Positions 35,553-45,495 of a DNA stretch of 64,000 nucleotides are shown one piece after another. The number at the start of each line of letters is the position of its first letter. The first letter of the stretch is position 1. The notes beneath the pieces were generated by a model, which had not been told where the DNA came from, ran no database searches, and saw only the letters and a list, made by a program, of their open reading frames with translations. Origin of the DNA: PALSA-607 sp963825425 (GTDB taxonomy: Bacteria; Actinomycetota; Actinomycetes; Acidothermales; Acidothermaceae); contig CAWGTF010000011.1 of NCBI GenBank assembly GCA_963825425.1, positions 1 through 64,000 on the forward strand. The letters are read 5' to 3'. The translations under genes were made by a program, and so were the position numbers.

Positions 35553-36921
35553 ATGGGCCGCCCTGCAGTGCGCGTGACGCAGCCCGGACCGCTACTCGCG
35601 TCCGTCGCCGTTGTCGCGGTGACACTCGCACTCATGCCCTGGGCTAGTCGGCACGTCGGGCCAGGCATGAGCTTCCTGTCCATGACCCTCTCGGCGATCG
35701 CCTGCTTCGACATCCTCACTGCCTGGCTGCTGGCTGGAAGCTTCCTCGACACCGGCGACCGCCGGTTCCTGGTCATGGCGTGCGCCTACCTGTGGTCGCT
35801 GGTGCTTGATGGTGGCCTACGCGTTCGCGTTCCCCGGACTCATGTCGAGCCATCCGCCGCTTGCCGTGACGGTGTCGATGGCTCCGTACATGTTCGTCTG
35901 CTGGCACGTGGGGTTCCCGATCCTGCTCGGTGCTGCTTGGGGCCCGTGGCTCGGACCGAACGCCGCCGAGATCGTCCGGCCGCACCGGCGGCGGCTGCTC
36001 GCCGGCGGTGCCGTCGCGACAATCGCCGTTGCGCTGGCCACGATTGCCACCTTCGCGGCGAACGCGCACCGGCTTCCGGTGCTCATCGATGGCCTGAACG
36101 CGTCGCAGTTCACCAAGTTGACGGCGCCTATCGGTCTGCCGTTGGTCATCATCAGCCTGGTCTTTTGCGTGCGCGGTATCCGCGGCGCCGCAGGGCCTGA
36201 GCGGTGGGCGGTTGTCGCCATCGTGGTGTCCTTGTGTGACCTCGCCATCAGCTACCACTCACGCGCGCGGTTCAGCCTTGGCTGGTATGCAGGTCGCACT
36301 CTGGGAGTGCTGGCAGCCGGTGTCGTCCTGACCGTGATGCTCGCCTCGTTTCGGCGGCTCAAGGCAACAGCCGAGTTCAACGCTGCGTACGACCACCTCA
36401 CGGGGTTGCCCAACCGGCGCAGCGCTCAGGACGCGTTGACGGCGATGTTCGCCCGCGGTCGCCGGATGCACACGACGTTGGCGCTCATCGCGTTCGACCT
36501 CGACTTCTTCAAGCGGATCAACGACGAATACGGCCACGCCGCGGGCGATGCGGTTCTGCGGGCCGTCGGTCTCGCGGTCCGCACCGCGATTCGTCCCAGT
36601 GACATCGTGGCTCGCATCGGCGGCGAGGAGTTCCTCGTGCTGCTGCCGGACGCAACTGACGACGACGCGTGCATCGTGGCCGAGCGGCTGCGTACGGCGC
36701 TACGCACGCTGGACTTCGTTGGCCCGGACCTGCACGTGACGGCGAGCTTTGGCGTCGCGCGCATGCAGGACGCCGACCTCGACGCGGAACAACTCTTGCA
36801 GCGGGCTGACCGCGCGATGTACCGCGCGAAGGCAACCGGCCGCGACGGAGTCGTCGTGGCGCCGGCGGTACCCGCCGCCGTCCCGTTCCTTGCACAGGCC
36901 GTCCCGTCGCATCTTTCTTAG
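35553..36921 (+). CDS. Membrane-bound diguanylate cyclase (GGDEF), one frameshift
   Basis: About 455 residues. ATG 35553 follows AGGAGGG. Several N-terminal helices (a MASE4-like sensor) run through a shift near 35807 (CAYLWSLV to MVAYAFAFPGLM). They lead to a GGDEF domain: YDHLTGLPNRRSAQDAL, FDLDFFKRINDEYGHAAGDAVL, and the active-site loop as GGEEF. RPSD five residues before GGEEF is an RxxD inhibitory site, so c-di-GMP feedback is expected. There is no EAL domain. It links a membrane signal to c-di-GMP synthesis; the signal is unknown. Confidence 0.85.
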
Positions 36922-37000
36922 CGAGCAGGTCCTGACTCGCCATTACCTGGCTGTTACGCGTGCGCGATGGAGTGCGAGCCCTTACACCGGCGCTCGGAGG

Positions 37001-40000
37001 TCACTCGTGTCCAGGCGGGGCGGGTCGAGGCGGCACGGCGGACAGCAGCGCGACAGCGAGCCGCCCGGCGTCCGCGGCAGGCAGGGTCGCGACGCCAAGC
37101 AGCTCGGTCCGCAACTGCGCGCGCAACCCGACAACAGCATCGGCAAGCGGCGCGGGGGGCGGCCGGTCTCCGCGCTTCCTGATGGCGGCAGCGGCGGCGA
37201 GCAGGGTGGCGAGCTCACCGTCGTTCCCGCCGGCGGCGCGCAAGACGAGAGCGGCGGTCTCGAGGCAGATCGCGAGCGGGAAGTCGAAGCTGATCGAGGA
37301 GGCGGCGTCGAGGGCGGCGAGAGTCCGAGCAGCCGCGTCGGCGACGTCGCCCCGGGCAAGCAGCGCCCGCGCAAGAATCGACCGGATCAGCGGCACTTCC
37401 CGTTCGACGCCTAGTTCGGTGGCCTCGTGGTCGGCCGCTTCGCCGAAGTCGACCGCGGCGTCGAGGTCATCGTCGGCCAGGGCAAGTGCGGCGGACGTCG
37501 ACAGCAGCACGACTCGCGCGATGCGGCGGCTGTCGGCGTGCATCGGACGAGCCTCGACGACGTACGCGCGCGATTCGTCGAGCGCGCCCACTTGGTAGCA
37601 CACCATCGCTGCGGTCGGCATCGCGGCGGCCAACTGCTCAAGCGACCCACCTGCTCTGCACAGCGCAATCGCGTCGGCCGCGTAACGTGCCGCCTCGGGT
37701 GCGCCGCGTTCCGACAACACGCTGCCCATGCCCATCGCCGCCGTCACCTGAAGGTCGGTGCTGAACGGCTGGCGGCGCCAATTGCGCGCCGCACGTACTC
37801 GAGTGCTTCCGCGCCGCGGTCGAGGTCGTCGAGCAATCCAGCCAAGGTAGATCAGCGAATGCGCGGTGTACGGACTTTCGACTCCCTCGAGCAGCCGCAC
37901 GACGGTTTCCAGTTCGCCAATCGCGTTCGCCGTGTCGCCCGACCAGTAGTCGAGGTAGCCCATCGCGTAGGTGGCATACGGCGTCCACTCGCTTTCCGCA
38001 CCGGAAGCGAGCAGTCGGGAAAGCCAGTACCGGCCCTCTGCCACGTTCGTCGCCGCCCAGTACCGATGAAGGCGGAAGGCGAGTTCGAGGCATCGGTCGC
38101 GGTCGGCGCGGCCTTGCATCGCGGCGCCGAACAGCGAGCGGATCGAGCCGAGCATGTCGGTGATCGCGTCGCGGTAACCAGCCGGTGCGCCTCGTGCGTC
38201 GTCCGGCAATGCAGCGCGCACGGCGTCGGCGAGGCGTTCGAAGGCGGCGTCCTCCTCGCCGTGTTCGACGAGCAACTCGCGGGCAAAGCGATGCAGGTCG
38301 TCGTCCTGGTGATAGCGCCATCGCGCACCGGTTCGGTCGACGGCGAGCAGGCCGCGCGCGGTGAGTTCACGCAGGATCCGGACGACGCGGACCGGCGCGA
38401 TCGGTCCACCGGAGACCACCTGCCGGATCAACGGCAAGCCCACCGGACCGTCGAGGACGGCGAGGCGGCGGTAGACGGCCGCTTCGTCGTCGTCCAGCAA
38501 TGCATAGCTACCGCGAACGACGCGGCGCAGCCGATCCTCTCCGTCGACGAGCACATCGTCGAGATGGTCGAGCAGGTCGCCGACCGGCATCGCGGACAGC
38601 TGCGCGGCAACGAGTTCGAGCGCCAACGGCAAGCCGCCGCATTGGCCGAGCAGCGTGGCGACGTGCGGTGCGAGCCTTTCGTCGACCTGCAAGTCGCCGC
38701 CGCTGTCGTGCACCCGGTCGATCAGGATCCGTACCTGCGCGTTCGCTAGCAGTGCCGCGGGCTCGTCGCCGGTCGGTGCCTCGAGCGGCTCGACCGTGAT
38801 GACGCGTTCGCCCTCGAGCGACAGCGGCACTCGGCTGGTCACGACGAGTGTGAGCAGCGGGCAGTTCGCCAGCAGCGCGCTGGCCAAGGATGCGACGCCG
38901 TCGACGACGATCTCGCAGCCGTCGAGCACGAGCAGCACCCGGCCGAGCGGCGCCAAATGTTCAGCCAGGACGGCGGTTGCGTCATCGGTGCCGAGCGCGA
39001 CGCCGACCTCCAGCGCAACTGTTGACGCCACCAGCGCGTCCTCGGCCACCGGCGTGAGTGACACCCACAGGCGACCGCCGACGAAGTCCCGCCGGGCGGC
39101 AGCGACCCGAACGGCGAGCCTCGACTTGCCGACCCCGCCTCGGCCGGCGACGGTGACGAGACCGGGCTGCGACAGCGCGGCATCGAGTTGCGCCACCTCG
39201 CGATCGCGGGCGATGAAGGTGGACGCCATGACCGGCAGCCGCGCCGCCGACGACGCGCTCTGATCGCGCAACGCGGCGAGATAGACCTCGACGGTCTCGG
39301 CCGCGGGGTCGATGCCGAGCTGCTCGGCGAGCTCGGCGCGACATTGTTCGAACGCCTGCACCGCTCCCGCGCGATCGCCCGACGCGTCGAGTGCGCGGAT
39401 CAGCGACCGATGCGCGCGCTCGTCGAGCGGTGCCTTGCGTGACGGCCCGTCGAGCGGCCGCGATCGCGGTGTGGTGGTCGCCAACCCGACCGGCCGCATC
39501 GACGGCGAGTTCGAGCGCGCGCGCCGCCGTCGCGTCCGCTGCCGTCCGATGTGGCGGCCAGCCACTCGGCGTCCTCGCCTGGAAGCAGTTGATCCCCGGT
39601 CTGGTCGGAGACGGACTCGACCAGCTCGAGCGCCGCGGCGGGGCGCCCTTCGGCGAGCAACTCGGCCGCCCGCCTGACCGCCTGCTCGGCGAGCCGGACG
39701 TCGACCTCGATGCCGGGCGCAAGCTGATAGCCGGACGGCGCGGTGCTGACGACGCGCTGATCGCCGCCGCCGATCGGGGCAAGAACGGTGCGCAGGCCGC
39801 GCACGACGCCACGCAACGCGACCTGCCACGTGGCGGGGAGTTCGTCCGCCCAGATCATCGACGCGAGCCGGTCGGCGGGCACGGCTTGCGGGGAGAGCGC
39901 GAGCGCGACGAGCGCCACGCGGGCGCGACGGCCACCGAGCGCCTGGCCGCTGACCGACAGCGTCGCCGTTGCTGACGGACACCTGGCCGAGAACGTCGAT

Positions 40001-40006
40001 CCGCAC
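37001..40006 (-). CDS. SARP/BTAD-type STAND transcriptional regulator, several frameshifts
   Basis: About 1,000 residues. GTG 40006 opens VRIDVLGQVSVSNGDA. After a shift the DNA-binding trans_reg_C-like/BTAD part follows (LGGRRARVALVALALSPQAVPADRLASMIWADELPATW, then PSGYQLAPGIEVDVRLAEQAV), with further shifts near 39530 and 39430. The bacterial transcriptional activation domain ends AELAEQLGIDPAAETVEVYLAALR. Walker A is VAGRGGVGKSRLAVRVA, Walker B-like GRVLLVLDGCEIVVDG, then NB-ARC and TPR repeats to the C-terminus. AfsR-type SARPs activate secondary metabolism or development genes. It is divergent from a DUF3558-like lipoprotein gene (107 bases). Confidence 0.83.
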   Translation of the reverse strand: MRIDVLGQVSVSNGDAVGQRPGARWPSRPRGARRARALPASRARRPARVDDLGGRTPRHVAGRVAWRRARPAHRSCPDRRRRSARRQHRAVRLSACARHRGRRPARRAGGQAGGRVARRRAPRRGARAGRVRLRPDRGSTASRRGRRVAGRHIGRQRTRRRRARSNSPSMRPVGLATTTPRSRPLDGPSRKAPLDERAHRSLIRALDASGDRAGAVQAFEQCRAELAEQLGIDPAAETVEVYLAALRDQSASSAARLPVMASTFIARDREVAQLDAALSQPGLVTVAGRGGVGKSRLAVRVAAARRDFVGGRLWVSLTPVAEDALVASTVALEVGVALGTDDATAVLAEHLAPLGRVLLVLDGCEIVVDGVASLASALLANCPLLTLVVTSRVPLSLEGERVITVEPLEAPTGDEPAALLANAQVRILIDRVHDSGGDLQVDERLAPHVATLLGQCGGLPLALELVAAQLSAMPVGDLLDHLDDVLVDGEDRLRRVVRGSYALLDDDEAAVYRRLAVLDGPVGLPLIRQVVSGGPIAPVRVVRILRELTARGLLAVDRTGARWRYHQDDDLHRFARELLVEHGEEDAAFERLADAVRAALPDDARGAPAGYRDAITDMLGSIRSLFGAAMQGRADRDRCLELAFRLHRYWAATNVAEGRYWLSRLLASGAESEWTPYATYAMGYLDYWSGDTANAIGELETVVRLLEGVESPYTAHSLIYLGWIARRPRPRRGSTRVRAARNWRRQPFSTDLQVTAAMGMGSVLSERGAPEAARYAADAIALCRAGGSLEQLAAAMPTAAMVCYQVGALDESRAYVVEARPMHADSRRIARVVLLSTSAALALADDDLDAAVDFGEAADHEATELGVEREVPLIRSILARALLARGDVADAAARTLAALDAASSISFDFPLAICLETAALVLRAAGGNDGELATLLAAAAAIRKRGDRPPPAPLADAVVGLRAQLRTELLGVATLPAADAGRLAVALLSAVPPRPAPPGHE

Positions 40007-40113
40007 CCGCGAATCGTAGGCGGCACCGGGTGCCGGCGAATTACCGGGACGTTACGCGCGGGCGCTGGACTGTTGTGCGAAGCAGCGAGTCCGAGCTACC
40101 CACGGGAGTCCCG

Positions 40114-40752
40114 ATGTCGACGAATTCACGCAGCATCAGGCGTCTGGTGAGCATCGCCTTGATGGCGACGACCGCGTGCCTGCTGGCCGGGTGCAACAAG
40201 AAGTTCGTCGGCGTCAACTGGCGGCGGCTGGCAGTACGGGGGCTGCCGCCGCTGCCGCCGCGGGGGTTCGCGCCGGCCGGTGCGGCAGCGGCAATCGCCG
40301 GTGCGACCGGCGGGGGCGGACCGCTCGACGTCTCCAAGCAGTGCGCGGCGATCAAGCCGGCCGACGTCCAGGCCTTGATGAAGGCGCCGGTCACCCCGGT
40401 CGTCAACAACCCCGGCGAGTGCTCGTTCTACGGAGGAGCTCTCAAGGTCGACCTGTACGCGAACGACCCGACTCAGAAGTACTACCAGAACCCGGTGAAT
40501 GGCCCTGGCACGACGCCGGTGCCAGGCGTCGGTGACCAGGCGCAGTGGTCCGCGCCGGTTCCGGGGGAAACGATCCCATGGATCGAGTCGCACAAGGGTT
40601 CACTCACCTGCATCGTCTCACCGGCGGACGCCGACCAGACCACGATTCCGTACACGGGCACGCCCCCGATCGTGACGATCGCGCCCGCCGACTCGGTTGC
40701 CTACGCCGCCAAGGAAGGCGTGCTCTGCAGTGACACGTTCACCGCGAGCTAG
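40114..40752 (+). CDS. DUF3558-like predicted lipoprotein
   Basis: A 212-residue protein from ATG 40114. The signal peptide (RRLVSIALMATTACLLAGC) has a perfect lipobox. The globular part starts VSKQCAAIKPADVQALMKAPVTP, with cysteines in ECSFYGG, LTCIVSP and VLCSDTFTAS, and resembles the lipoprotein at 24254. The segment after the lipobox (KKFVGVNWRRLAVRGLPP) is atypical; another frame there gives a normal Ser/Gly-rich tether, so a compensated pair of base errors is likely. Divergent from the SARP regulator. Confidence 0.75.
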   Translation: MSTNSRSIRRLVSIALMATTACLLAGCNKKFVGVNWRRLAVRGLPPLPPRGFAPAGAAAAIAGATGGGGPLDVSKQCAAIKPADVQALMKAPVTPVVNNPGECSFYGGALKVDLYANDPTQKYYQNPVNGPGTTPVPGVGDQAQWSAPVPGETIPWIESHKGSLTCIVSPADADQTTIPYTGTPPIVTIAPADSVAYAAKEGVLCSDTFTAS

Positions 40753-40782
40753 TCGTCAGGTGACCGCCGTCCCGCCGGGGCG

Positions 40783-41272
40783 CTAGACGACTTCGGCGAG
40801 CTTGCCGGTGGCCACGTCGAAGATGAAGCCGCGGATCTTGTCGGTGTAGGCGATGAAGGGATTCGACCGCAGCCGTAACACCGATTGGCGCAGATCCTCT
40901 TCGAGATCAGTGAACGAGTCGAACGACCAGTCGGGCTTGAATCCCACCTCTGCCTGGAGTTGCGGCCTTGAACGCCATCTCGTCGAGGCCGAGATTCGCG
41001 CAGTCGGTGTGGTGGATCAGGATGATCTCGCGGGTGCCGGTCACTCGCTGGCTGATGGTCAGCGAGCGGATCACGTCCGGGCTGATCACCCCGCCGCCGT
41101 TGCGGATGACGTGCGCGTCGCCGACGTGCAGACCAAGAATTCCGTGGACGTCGATGCGCGAGTCCATGCACGCGACAACCGCGAGTCGCTTCGCCGGGCG
41201 GATCGGCACCATGCCGACAAAGGTCTCGGCGTAGCGGCGGTTGTTGTCGAGAAGCTCGTCGATGACAGACAT
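40783..41272 (-). CDS. Beta-class carbonic anhydrase, one frameshift
   Basis: About 163 residues. It hydrates CO2 to bicarbonate with a zinc held by Cys/His/Cys. ATG 41272 starts MSVIDELLDNNRRYAETF. Zinc and catalytic residues appear as ACMDSRIDV (Cys, and the Asp-Arg dyad) and IHHTDCANLG (His and Cys). A shift near 40970 (one extra base in GGCCGC) leads to AEVGFKPDWSFDSFTDLEEDLRQSVLRLRSNPFI and the stop at 40783. Length and motifs match the short mycobacterial beta-carbonic anhydrase type. It is convergent with the lipoprotein gene. Confidence 0.88.
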
Positions 41273-41410
41273 GGGCCTCATCGTTTCACGACGGACGGCG
41301 AGAGGCTCGGGGCCATTGGGATCCTGACGCCCGAGACGCCAACCCGGGCCGGCAGTAGATAATTCGGTAGCTCGGCCGCGGGTGTGCCGGTCAGATTGTG
41401 AGGGAGCCTC

Positions 41411-41789
41411 GTGCCGACGACGATCAGCATCGACGGCGGCGTCTTGAGGGTCGAGGTGCGCGGTCTCGACAAGCTGTGGAGTTTCGCGAGCCAGCTGGAA
41501 ATTCCGCTTGAGCACGTCCGCGACGCGGCCATCGACCCGGCAATCGCGCGCGGGCCGAAGGGGTGGAGAGGTCCGGGCAGCCATCTGCCAGGCATCATCA
41601 CGGCTGGGACCTTTCATCAGGACGGCGGCCGGATCTTCTGGGACGTGCACGACCCGGACAAGGCGGTCGTGATCGCGCTCGAGCACGACACGCTTCGAGC
41701 GGCTCGTGGTCGAAGTCGACGATCCGCTGGCGACGGTCGAACTCATCCAGCGCGCAATTGCCGGCAGGGCTGGTTCGGCTGACCGCTGA
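41411..41789 (+). CDS. Small PH-like protein of unknown function, one frameshift
   Basis: About 125 residues from GTG 41411: TISIDGGVLRVEVRGLDKLWSFASQLEIPLEHVRDAAIDP, then GIITAGTFHQDGGRIFWDVHDPDKAVVIALEHD. After a shift near 41696 it ends ERLVVEVDDPLATVELIQRAIAG. The beta-rich pattern with a final helix resembles bacterial PH-like domain proteins common in actinobacteria. No catalytic motif. Its end overlaps the start region of the MFS exporter, so the two are probably cotranscribed. Confidence 0.65.
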
Positions 41790-43053
41790 CGAACGCCGAC
41801 GGCTGCTCGCCGATATCAGGCCGTTGCACGAGTCGCCGGAATACCGACGGCTCTTGATCGGCCAGTCGCTGTCTTCCATGGGCAACCAGATGACGAACGT
41901 CGCGGTGCCTGTGCAGGTATACGCCATGACCCACTCGTCGTTTGCGGTCGGTGCGATCGGGCTCACCGTTGCCATTCCGCTGATCGTCGTCGGGCTGCTC
42001 GGTGGCTCGCTCGCTGACGCGGTCGACCGCCGGAAGTTGGTGCTGCTCACGAGTTCAGGGCTTGCGCTGCTGTCGTTGGTGTTCGCGTTGCAGGCCGCCC
42101 TGAATTTCCGACAGCTATGGCTGCTGTATGTCGTCATCGCCTTGCAGGGGGCCCTTTTCGCGATCGACCAGCCGGCCCGCTCGACCTTCGTCCCGCGATT
42201 GCTGCCGCCCAATCGCATTCAGGCCGCGTCCGCGCTGAACCAGTTGTCGTTTCAGCTGAGCGGCACGGTGGGTCCGCTGCTCGCGGGCGTTGTCATCGCC
42301 GCCGCTGGGCTCAAGGCCGCGTACGCGACGGACGCTGCGACGTTCTCCATCGCCGTCTACGCGGTTCTGAGGTTGCGCCCGATGCCGCCGCAGGGTGGCG
42401 GCGCGCCTCCCGGGTTCGCCGCAGTCGCCGAGGGTTTGCGATGGGCGCGCAAGCACCGAGTGATCGCGATGGTCTTCCTTGTCGACTTGAACGCGATGAT
42501 CTTCGGGATGCCACGGGCGGTATTTCCGGCATTGGCGGCTACCCACTTCGGCGGCGGCGCGCGCACGGTCGGCGTGTTGTACGCGGCACCGGCGATCGGC
42601 GGACTCATCGGTGCCGCGTTCTCCGGACCGCTCGCTCATGTCCGACGGCAGGGACTGGCGATACTCGTATCGATCGTGGTGTGGGGCGGGTCGATCGCCG
42701 GCTTCAGCGTGAGCCGCTCGTTGCTGCTCGGCGCGGTCTTGCTCGCGGTTGCGGGCGGCGCGGACATGGTGAGCGCGGTCTTTCGAGGAACGATGCTGCT
42801 CCAGAACGTGCCCGATGCGCTGCTCGGACGGTTGAGCGCGGTCAACATCGTGGTTGTCACTGGCGGCCCGCGCTTGGGCGACCTCGAGGCCGGCAGCGTG
42901 GCCGCGCTCACGAGTCCGGTGTTCAGCGCGGTGAGCGGCGGATTGGCCTGCGTGGTCGGCGTCGTGCTGCTCGGGCTCGCCGTCCCGGCGTTCGCCCGCT
43001 ACCGGTCCGGCGCTCAGCCTCCGCCGACCCCGGCCCCACCCTCCGACCTCTAG
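41758..43053 (+). CDS. MFS exporter, EntS-like
   Basis: About 430 residues, 12 helices. The start is uncertain; TTG 41758 is the first in-frame candidate before LTADERRRLLADIRPLHESPEYRRLLIGQSLSSMGNQMTNVAVPVQVY. That N-terminus is typical of the enterobactin exporter-like (MFS_3) group, as is DQPARSTFVPRLLPPNRIQAASALNQLSFQLSGTVGPLLAG. The loop motif is GGSLADAVDRRKL. These proteins export siderophores or drugs. The gene follows the PH-like gene with overlap and is intact. Confidence 0.83.
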   Translation: MPAGLVRLTADERRRLLADIRPLHESPEYRRLLIGQSLSSMGNQMTNVAVPVQVYAMTHSSFAVGAIGLTVAIPLIVVGLLGGSLADAVDRRKLVLLTSSGLALLSLVFALQAALNFRQLWLLYVVIALQGALFAIDQPARSTFVPRLLPPNRIQAASALNQLSFQLSGTVGPLLAGVVIAAAGLKAAYATDAATFSIAVYAVLRLRPMPPQGGGAPPGFAAVAEGLRWARKHRVIAMVFLVDLNAMIFGMPRAVFPALAATHFGGGARTVGVLYAAPAIGGLIGAAFSGPLAHVRRQGLAILVSIVVWGGSIAGFSVSRSLLLGAVLLAVAGGADMVSAVFRGTMLLQNVPDALLGRLSAVNIVVVTGGPRLGDLEAGSVAALTSPVFSAVSGGLACVVGVVLLGLAVPAFARYRSGAQPPPTPAPPSDL

Positions 43054-43157
43054 CGACGGCGGCGGGTTGGCGCACCCAATTGGCTCAGCGCTTGCGGGCG
43101 CCTGCCGATGGGACGGCACCAGACCAGCGAATTGCCGCCTGCCACGAGGACGGACCG

Positions 43158-44221
43158 ATGGGACCCAGACGTAACCGCACGCCGATGTCGCCCGGCCGCG
43201 CTGCGCTCGAGTCCTTCGACGTCTTCGAGATCCTTGAGAAGGCCCCGCACTGCGTCATCGTCATCGACGAACGGGCGGCGGTCGTGTACCAGAACGCGGC
43301 GTCCCGCGAGCTCGACGGGCGGATCCGCGCCGCACATGGCGAGGCCCTGCTCGACGCCGTCCGACTTGCTCTCGCAGATTCAGGGGCCGCCGCCAGTACC
43401 CGCTCACGGTGCCCGTCTCCGCAAAGACGAGGTCGGGTCAGGCGCACGCCGATGTGACCGTCGACCGGATCGTCGGTGGATTCGTCGTCAGCTGGTCAGA
43501 TCGGACTTCGGTCCGCGAGGGCGGCCAGGTGGTCACGAAGGTCGCGACCGAGCTCCTCACTACCGCCGACTCGTTCACCGCGTTCGCAGACTTGTTGGCA
43601 AGTGCAGTCACTGAGGTATCCGAACAGGCATACGCAGTCGCGACTGGCTCCGACCAACTGACCGACAGCATTCAGGAGATTGCGAGCAGCGCCGCTACCG
43701 CCGTCGGCAACACCGCTGGCGCCGTGCGTTCGGCACAATCGGCATCGAATCTTGTCGCCCGCCTGAGCGAGTCGAGCGATCGCATTGGTGCAGTCAGCAG
43801 TTTGATCGGCTCGATTGCCGGTCAGACGAACTTGCTCGCCTTGAACGCGACGATCGAAGCCGCTCGGGCTGGCCACGCAGGTCGGGGATTTGCTGTGGTG
43901 GCGAGCGAGGTCAAGACCCTTGCCCGACGCAGTGCGGAGGCAACCGAGGACATCACGAGCACCGTCGCTGCGATCCAGGCGGACACTGCTGCGGCTGCGT
44001 CGGCGCTCGAAGAAATCGTGCACGCGATCGAGCTGATGGACTCGGAGCAGACCACGATCGCGAGCGCGGTCGAGGAGCAGAGCATGACGGCCGCCGACAT
44101 CGGCGCACGAGTCGCGGCCGTCGCACGAGCCGCTTCGTCGTCGTCGTCCGCACTCATCGGGTTGCGCGAAGCGGCCGCCGTCGTGGCCGCCAAGTCGCAC
44201 GAACTCCGCGCGCTGGTCTAA
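43158..44221 (+). CDS. Soluble PAS-MCP signal receptor, one frameshift
   Basis: About 354 residues from ATG 43158. A PAS-like domain (FEILEKAPHCVIVIDERAAVVYQNAASRELDG) runs through a shift near 43390 to AKTRSGQAHADVTVDRIVGGFVVSW. A methyl-accepting chemotaxis domain follows, with the invariant hairpin IGSIAGQTNLLALNATIEAARAGHAGRGFAVVASEVKTLARRSAEAT. There is no transmembrane segment or HAMP, so the receptor is cytoplasmic. No che or flagellar gene is in the window. It could feed a chemotaxis array elsewhere or a non-motility pathway. Convergent with rsgA, with 3 bases between stops. Confidence 0.85.
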
Positions 44222-44224
44222 CAG

Positions 44225-45332
44225 TCAGCGATGTTGCTGACGCTTGACCGCCTTGTAGAAGACCTTCGCCCGCGCGTGCTCTAAGGCTCGGGCGCGGCCA
44301 TCGCGACGTGTCTCGAGCCTTCGCTGTTCACGCAGCAACTTCTCGTAGTCGGCGAACCGCCCGACGTCCAGATCGCCTTCTGCCATCGCCCGGCCGACCG
44401 CGCAGCCGGGCTCGCCGTGATGCGCGCAATCGGCGAAGCGGCAGTCGGCGGCGAACTCGACGATGTCGGCGAACGCGACGCCGATGCCCTCCTCGGCATC
44501 CCACAGCGCGAGGCCGCGCAGACCCGGCGTGTCGATCGCCACCGCGCCGCGTTGGCAAGACCACGAGTTCGCGCGCGGTCGTGGTGTGCCGGCCCTTCCC
44601 GTCGTCGCGAACCGCCCCCGTCTGCAGCGCAAATGTGCCTGCGCCCAAAGCATTTGTGAGCGTCGACTTGCCAGCACCTGACGGTCCGATCATCGCGATC
44701 GTCTGCCCTGACCCGAGGTAGCCGGTGAGCGCATCGAGGCCTTCGCCGGTCGTCGCGCTCACCGGGAACACGTCAGCGCCAAGGGCGTCGGCATGCGCGT
44801 TCGAGACCCGCTGCGGCACGTCGATCGCGATGTCGGCCTTCGTGAGCAGGACGACGGGCGTGGCGCCCGATTGCCAGGCCATCGCGAGGCAGCGTTGCAG
44901 CAACCGAGGACGCGGCCGCCCGACCAGCGGCACCACGACGAACACGGTGTCGACGTTCGCGGCAACGACCTGCGCGACGGTGGCGCGGTCGCTGCTCGAT
45001 CGCTCGAACGTCGATCGGCGGCTGAGCACAGCGACGGCGACGGGGCCGTCGAGCGCAACCCAATCACCGACCGCCGGAGTACCGACCGGTTCGGTCAGCC
45101 CGTCGGTGAACTCCGAATCGAACAGCCGACCCGACGGGCGGACCCGCATCGACGGAGAACCGGCGAGAACCGTCAGCGCACCACGGTCGACTCGCGCAAC
45201 GCGAGCCGGCGTCAGTTCGACGCCGCGTGCTGATGAGAGCAGGGCCAGTTCTGCGACGCGCGAAGCGTCCCAGCCCAGTACTGCTAAGGATGGCGAATCA
45301 AAGGCGTCATCGGACGCCGAATCGAACGACAT
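44225..45332 (-). CDS. rsgA: Small ribosomal subunit biogenesis GTPase RsgA, one frameshift
   Basis: About 368 residues. A circularly permuted GTPase that matures the 30S subunit. From ATG 45332: an OB-like N-terminal domain (GDWVALDGPVAVAVLSRRSTFER), G4 LTKAD (~164), G1 GPSGAGKST (~216), then a shift near 44565 and G3 DTPGLRGLALWD. The C-terminal zinc site is CRFADCAHHGEPGC. The order G4-G1-G3 is diagnostic. Same strand as the DUF2071 gene 163 bases upstream. Confidence 0.88.
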
Positions 45333-45495
45333 GATCGAGCGCTCCTGCGAAGTGAGGTGGGCGCTCGGTACAGCGTCAGGCGATACCGAGCGAAAGGACG
45401 GCGGGCACAGCGGCGACAGATGTCATGGCGGCCAACTCCTCTCACTCGGCGATGACTCAGACAGTAGGCCTCCCGCCGCGGCGAGTGCCACGCAA

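Noticed and set aside
37427..38749. 440-codon plus-strand frame over the SARP regulator
   Set aside because: Antisense shadow; low-complexity Arg/Val/Asp composition.
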